Of a DNA stretch of 64,000 bases, positions 60,984 to 64,000 are shown in pieces. Numbering within the stretch: the first letter of the stretch is position 1; each line of letters starts with the position of its first letter. The stretch comes from Paenibacillus sabuli (lineage in GTDB: Bacteria; Bacillota; Bacilli; Paenibacillales; Paenibacillaceae). The DNA lies in NCBI RefSeq assembly GCF_014705605.1, contig NZ_JACXIZ010000017.1, positions 122,857 to 186,856 of the forward strand. Direction: 5' to 3'. The notes beneath the pieces were generated by a model, which did no database searches, was not told the DNA's origin, and worked only from the letters and a program-made list of their open reading frames with translations. Both the position numbers and the translations under genes were made by a program.

Positions 60984-61778
60984 ATGTCAATCTTCAAACG
61001 AATGATGGCCAGCGTCGGCATCGGCTCGGCCACGGTCGACACGATGCTGGGGACCGACACGTGCATGCCGGGGCACGAGGTGCGCGGCTCTGTGCAGATC
61101 CGGGGCGGCGGTGCCCGGCAGCAGATCGAGCGCATCTCGATCAAGGTCATGACCGAATACATACGCAATCCGAAAGATCCCAAAACGACGCAGCAATGCG
61201 TACTGGACAGCTTCACGATCGGCGAGGCGCTGACGATCGAAGCGGGCGCCACGCAGTTGATTCCGTTCACCTTCGCGCTGCCGCTGACAACGCCGCTGAC
61301 GATCGGCCACCAGCGAGTCTGGCTGGCTACGGATCTGGATATCGAGCGGGCGCTGGACCCGACCGACCAGGACAGCATTCAGGTGCAGCCCAGTCCGGCG
61401 CTCCAGACGATGATCGATGCGATTCATTCGCTTCAATTCGGCTTCAAGCATTACGCCTGCGTGCGCAACAAGCACGCCAAGGACGAGGTGCCGTTTCTCC
61501 AGCAAATCGCCTTCTACCCCGGCGGAGCGTTTCAAAGCCGCATGAAGGAGCTGGGCTTGTTTCTATTGCCGGAGCCGCGCGGCATCGGCCTGCTGGTGGC
61601 TGCCGGCGGGGTAGACGAGGACCCGTCGGACTGGCTGAACACGGCGCTGACGGTCGAAGGGCGGCCGTATCGCATGTTCTGTTCGTTCGAGGAGCTGCGG
61701 GGCGGGCCTGAGGCCGTGGCGGAGCGGCTGCAGGCGACCATTCTCGAGCAGTTGCGCGAGGGAGGGACAGACACGTGA
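60984..61778 (+). CDS. spo0M: Spo0M family sporulation-control protein
   Basis: The 264-residue protein has the arrestin-like N-terminal domain of Spo0M (MSIFKRMMASVGIGSATVDT, GHEVRGSVQIRGGGARQQIE, IPFTFALPLTTPLT) and the typical second half (QFGFKHYACVRNKHAKD, FLQQIAFYPGG). Spo0M influences entry to sporulation and is cytoplasmic. GGGAGGA lies about 8 nt before the ATG. Its stop codon overlaps the sbcD start by 4 nt, so it is translationally coupled to a DNA-repair pair, an unusual link. Confidence 0.92.
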   Translation: MSIFKRMMASVGIGSATVDTMLGTDTCMPGHEVRGSVQIRGGGARQQIERISIKVMTEYIRNPKDPKTTQQCVLDSFTIGEALTIEAGATQLIPFTFALPLTTPLTIGHQRVWLATDLDIERALDPTDQDSIQVQPSPALQTMIDAIHSLQFGFKHYACVRNKHAKDEVPFLQQIAFYPGGAFQSRMKELGLFLLPEPRGIGLLVAAGGVDEDPSDWLNTALTVEGRPYRMFCSFEELRGGPEAVAERLQATILEQLREGGTDT

Positions 61779-62941
61779 AATTTTTTCATACGGCTGACTG
61801 GCACTTGGGCAAGCTCGTGCAGGGCGTGTCGATGACGGAGGATCAGGATTACGTGCTGGAGCAGCTGCTCCGCGACATCGAACGCGAGCGGCCGGACGCG
61901 GTTATTATCGCCGGCGACCTGTACGACCGGGCCATCCCGCCTACGGACGCGGTCGAGCTGCTGGACCGGGTGCTGGGACGGATCGTGCTCGATCTGGAGA
62001 CGCCGGTGCTGGCGATCTCGGGCAATCACGACAGTCCCGACCGTCTCGGCTTCGCGACTCGCATCATGGAGGGCCGGGGGCTGCATCTGGCGGGCCAGCT
62101 CCAGGCGCAGCCCCGCACGGTCGAGCTGCGCGATGCGCACGGACCGGTACATATTCATCTGGTGCCCTACGCCGATCCGGCGATGGTGCGCTTCACATAC
62201 GGCGACGACCGCATCCGTACCCACGACGACGCGATGGCGGCGATTGTCGCACGCATTGCCGCGTCCATGGATGCGTCCGCCCGGCATGTGCTGGTCGGCC
62301 ACGCCTTCGTGACGCCGGGCGGCGAGCCGCAGGCCAATACGAGCGAATCGGAGCGCCCGCTCGCGATCGGCGGCGCGGAGTATGTGCGCGACGCGCATTT
62401 TCGAGCGTTCCACTATACGGCGCTCGGTCATCTGCATCAGGCGCATTACGTCGGCAGCGAGACGATCCGCTACGCCGGCTCGCCGCTCAAGTATTCGATC
62501 TCCGAGGAGCGGCATCACAAGGGCTACACGCTCGTCGAGCTGGACGGCGATGGCGCCGTGCGTCTGGACAAGCGGGCCTTCGCACCGCGGCGCGAGCTCC
62601 GCTCGGTACAGACGACGGCGGCGGAGCTGGAGGCGGGAGCGGACGGCTCGGAGGACTATGTCTTCGTGACGCTGCTGGACGAGGATCCGGTGCTGTTCCC
62701 GATGGAGAAGGTGCGGGCCCGTTATCCCAACGCGCTCCACGTCCAGCGCCGTTCGCCGTCCGCCTCTCCCGCGGAGGAAGGCGGGGAGCAAGGGCTGTCG
62801 CGGGCGGAGCGCGATCCGGGGGAGCTGTTCGCCTCCTTTTACCGCGAGGTGAAGGGCGCGCCGCTTGACGCGGCCAAGGCTGAGCTGTTCGCGTCGGTCT
62901 ATGCCGAGGCGCTGCGGGCCGAGGGAGGGGACGGACGATGA
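61775..62941 (+). CDS. sbcD: Exonuclease SbcCD, nuclease subunit D
   Basis: SbcD (Mre11-type) is the Mn-dependent nuclease that cuts hairpins and processes blocked ends with SbcC. The 388-residue protein has the phosphoesterase motifs HTADWHLGK, IIAGDLYDR, ISGNHDSPDR, VGHAF and ALGHLHQ. The start is GTG at 61775, overlapping the spo0M stop. Its own stop overlaps the sbcC start by 4 nt. An acidic, repeat-poor linker lies near residues 325-345. Confidence 0.95.
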   Translation: MKFFHTADWHLGKLVQGVSMTEDQDYVLEQLLRDIERERPDAVIIAGDLYDRAIPPTDAVELLDRVLGRIVLDLETPVLAISGNHDSPDRLGFATRIMEGRGLHLAGQLQAQPRTVELRDAHGPVHIHLVPYADPAMVRFTYGDDRIRTHDDAMAAIVARIAASMDASARHVLVGHAFVTPGGEPQANTSESERPLAIGGAEYVRDAHFRAFHYTALGHLHQAHYVGSETIRYAGSPLKYSISEERHHKGYTLVELDGDGAVRLDKRAFAPRRELRSVQTTAAELEAGADGSEDYVFVTLLDEDPVLFPMEKVRARYPNALHVQRRSPSASPAEEGGEQGLSRAERDPGELFASFYREVKGAPLDAAKAELFASVYAEALRAEGGDGR

Positions 62942-64000
62942 GGCCGATTCGCCTGACGATGACCGCCTTCGGCCCATACCGCGACGCCGAGACGATCGAT
63001 TTTGCCGAGCTCCAGGAGCAGCGGCTGTTTGTCATTTCCGGCCGTACCGGAGCCGGCAAAACGAGCGTGTTCGACGCGATCTGCTACGCGCTGTACGGCA
63101 CGGCCAGCGGCGAGGACCGCGCCGACGCGCGCATGCTGCGGAGCCATTTCGCGGACGAGGCGCAGCACACGTCGGTCGAGCTGCACTTCGCCGTGGGCAC
63201 TCGCGAGTACCGGGTGTTCCGCCAGCTGCCGCATCGCAAAAGCGGCAATAAAAGCGAAACCGGCGGCAAGGCCGAGCTGTATAGCCGAACGGGGGAAGAG
63301 GAGGAGCCCGCGCTCGATCGCTTCACGGTCGGCGACGTCAATGCCGCGCTGGAGCGCATCCTCGGACTGACCCGCGAGCAATTCAGCCAGATCGTGATGC
63401 TGCCGCAGGGCGAATTCCGCAAGCTGCTCACCTCCGATACGGAGAACAAGGAGGATATCCTGCGCCGCATCTTCCGCACCTCGCTGCTGCGCAAGGTGGA
63501 GGAGCGCTTCCACGAGCGCAGCAAGGCGCTGCGCGAGCAGCTCAAGGAGGCCCACACGAAGCTCGACATCTATGCCCGTCAGGCCGCGGATACGCTGCCG
63601 CAGCGCGAGCATAGCCGGCTCGGCGCGGTGCTGGGTCAGGAGCACCGCAGCGCGGCTCAGCTGCTCGAGGGGCTGCATGCGGAGGCGGCGCATTATGCGG
63701 CGCGCGCAGGCGAGCTGAAGGCGCGGCACGGCGCGGAGCAGGAGCAGGCGCGCGAGTTGGAGCGCCTGCTGCGCGACGCGACCGCGCTCGTCGCGCGCTT
63801 CGACGAGCTGGCGCGCACGCGCGCGGAGCAGGAGGCGCTGGAGCGGCAGGCACCGGCGATCGATCAGCTGCGCGGCGAGCTCGAGCGCTCGTCGCGTGCG
63901 GCGGGGCTCGAGCCCTACGAGGAGCAGGCGCAGCAGGCCGAGCGGCTCGCCGCGAGCCGGCGCGCAGCCCGCGCCGAAGCGGCGCAGGCGCATGAGCGCG
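62938..64000 (+). CDS. sbcC: Exonuclease SbcCD, ATPase subunit C (3' end cut off)
   Basis: The frame starts MRPIRLTMTAFGPYRDAETI and continues open to the window edge, so about 354 residues are visible. The N-terminal ATPase lobe has Walker A SGRTGAGKTSVFDAICYALYG and the Q-loop region QIVMLPQGEFRKLL. From about residue 190 a long Glu/Arg/Ala-rich coiled coil begins. SbcC is a Rad50-like SMC protein that bridges DNA ends and activates SbcD. It overlaps sbcD by 4 nt. Confidence 0.95.
   Translation, partial: MRPIRLTMTAFGPYRDAETIDFAELQEQRLFVISGRTGAGKTSVFDAICYALYGTASGEDRADARMLRSHFADEAQHTSVELHFAVGTREYRVFRQLPHRKSGNKSETGGKAELYSRTGEEEEPALDRFTVGDVNAALERILGLTREQFSQIVMLPQGEFRKLLTSDTENKEDILRRIFRTSLLRKVEERFHERSKALREQLKEAHTKLDIYARQAADTLPQREHSRLGAVLGQEHRSAAQLLEGLHAEAAHYAARAGELKARHGAEQEQARELERLLRDATALVARFDELARTRAEQEALERQAPAIDQLRGELERSSRAAGLEPYEEQAQQAERLAASRRAARAEAAQAHER

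Overview
The window is about 64 kb of a high-GC, endospore-forming member of the Bacillota, most like the Paenibacillaceae. Evidence: strong AGGAGG-type ribosome binding sites, sigma-A promoters (TTGACN / TATAAT), Bacillus-type neighbourhoods (ytxC-thrS, liaFSR, sdhCAB, prkA/spoVR/yhbH, spo0M, abrB, yqzM), an S-box and a T-box leader, CcpA (cre) and GlnR/TnrA-type sites, and a YesMN/LplB-type sugar ABC operon. No rRNA, tRNA, insertion sequence, prophage or CRISPR array was seen. The species is not identified.

Layout. 1-2.4 kb: end of an ABC exporter, a truncated beta-helix gene fragment that collides with a small membrane-protein gene, and yqzM. 2.4-4.6 kb: uvrC carrying a large acidic insertion. 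4.6-5.85 kb: a 1.2 kb island of four kinds of tandem repeat. 5.86-12 kb: a LysR regulator plus CPBP protease pair, divergent from sdhCAB. 12-16.6 kb: HxlR and LysR regulators, a DUF695/RraB-like protein, a PHP phosphatase and corA. 16.8-20.4 kb: SAM riboswitch-controlled methionine operon (metA, metI, patB). 20.6-25.1 kb: mqnC (futalosine menaquinone pathway), ytxC, and thrS behind a T-box. 25.2-34.3 kb: signalling block (ECF sigma factor, liaFSR, yugN, htrA, a two-component pair) and ispH. 34.4-41.3 kb: a 50-bp repeat array, aroF-type DAHP synthase, glnA (GSI-beta type), serC, an orphan response regulator, trmL, abrB, and an array of related RNA-like hairpins. 41.5-51.6 kb: aminotransferase, DUF2161 protein, prkA, a LytTR protein, an ATP-grasp / alpha-E / transglutaminase operon, and spoVR. 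51.8-58.9 kb: two-component system and sugar ABC operon. 59.4-64 kb: yhbH, then spo0M-sbcD-sbcC, with sbcC running off the end.

Themes. The sporulation triad prkA, spoVR and yhbH, often adjacent in other genomes, is spread over 17 kb by two inserted modules, but each member keeps a sigma-E-like promoter. Three cre-like sites (ECF sigma factor, ATP-grasp operon, sugar ABC regulator) suggest carbon control. The least understood system is the ATP-grasp / alpha-E / transglutaminase operon, which has a near-consensus promoter and an adjacent cre-like site. The alternating hairpin array at 40.9-41.17 kb, next to a 34-residue membrane peptide gene, is the least explained non-coding structure.
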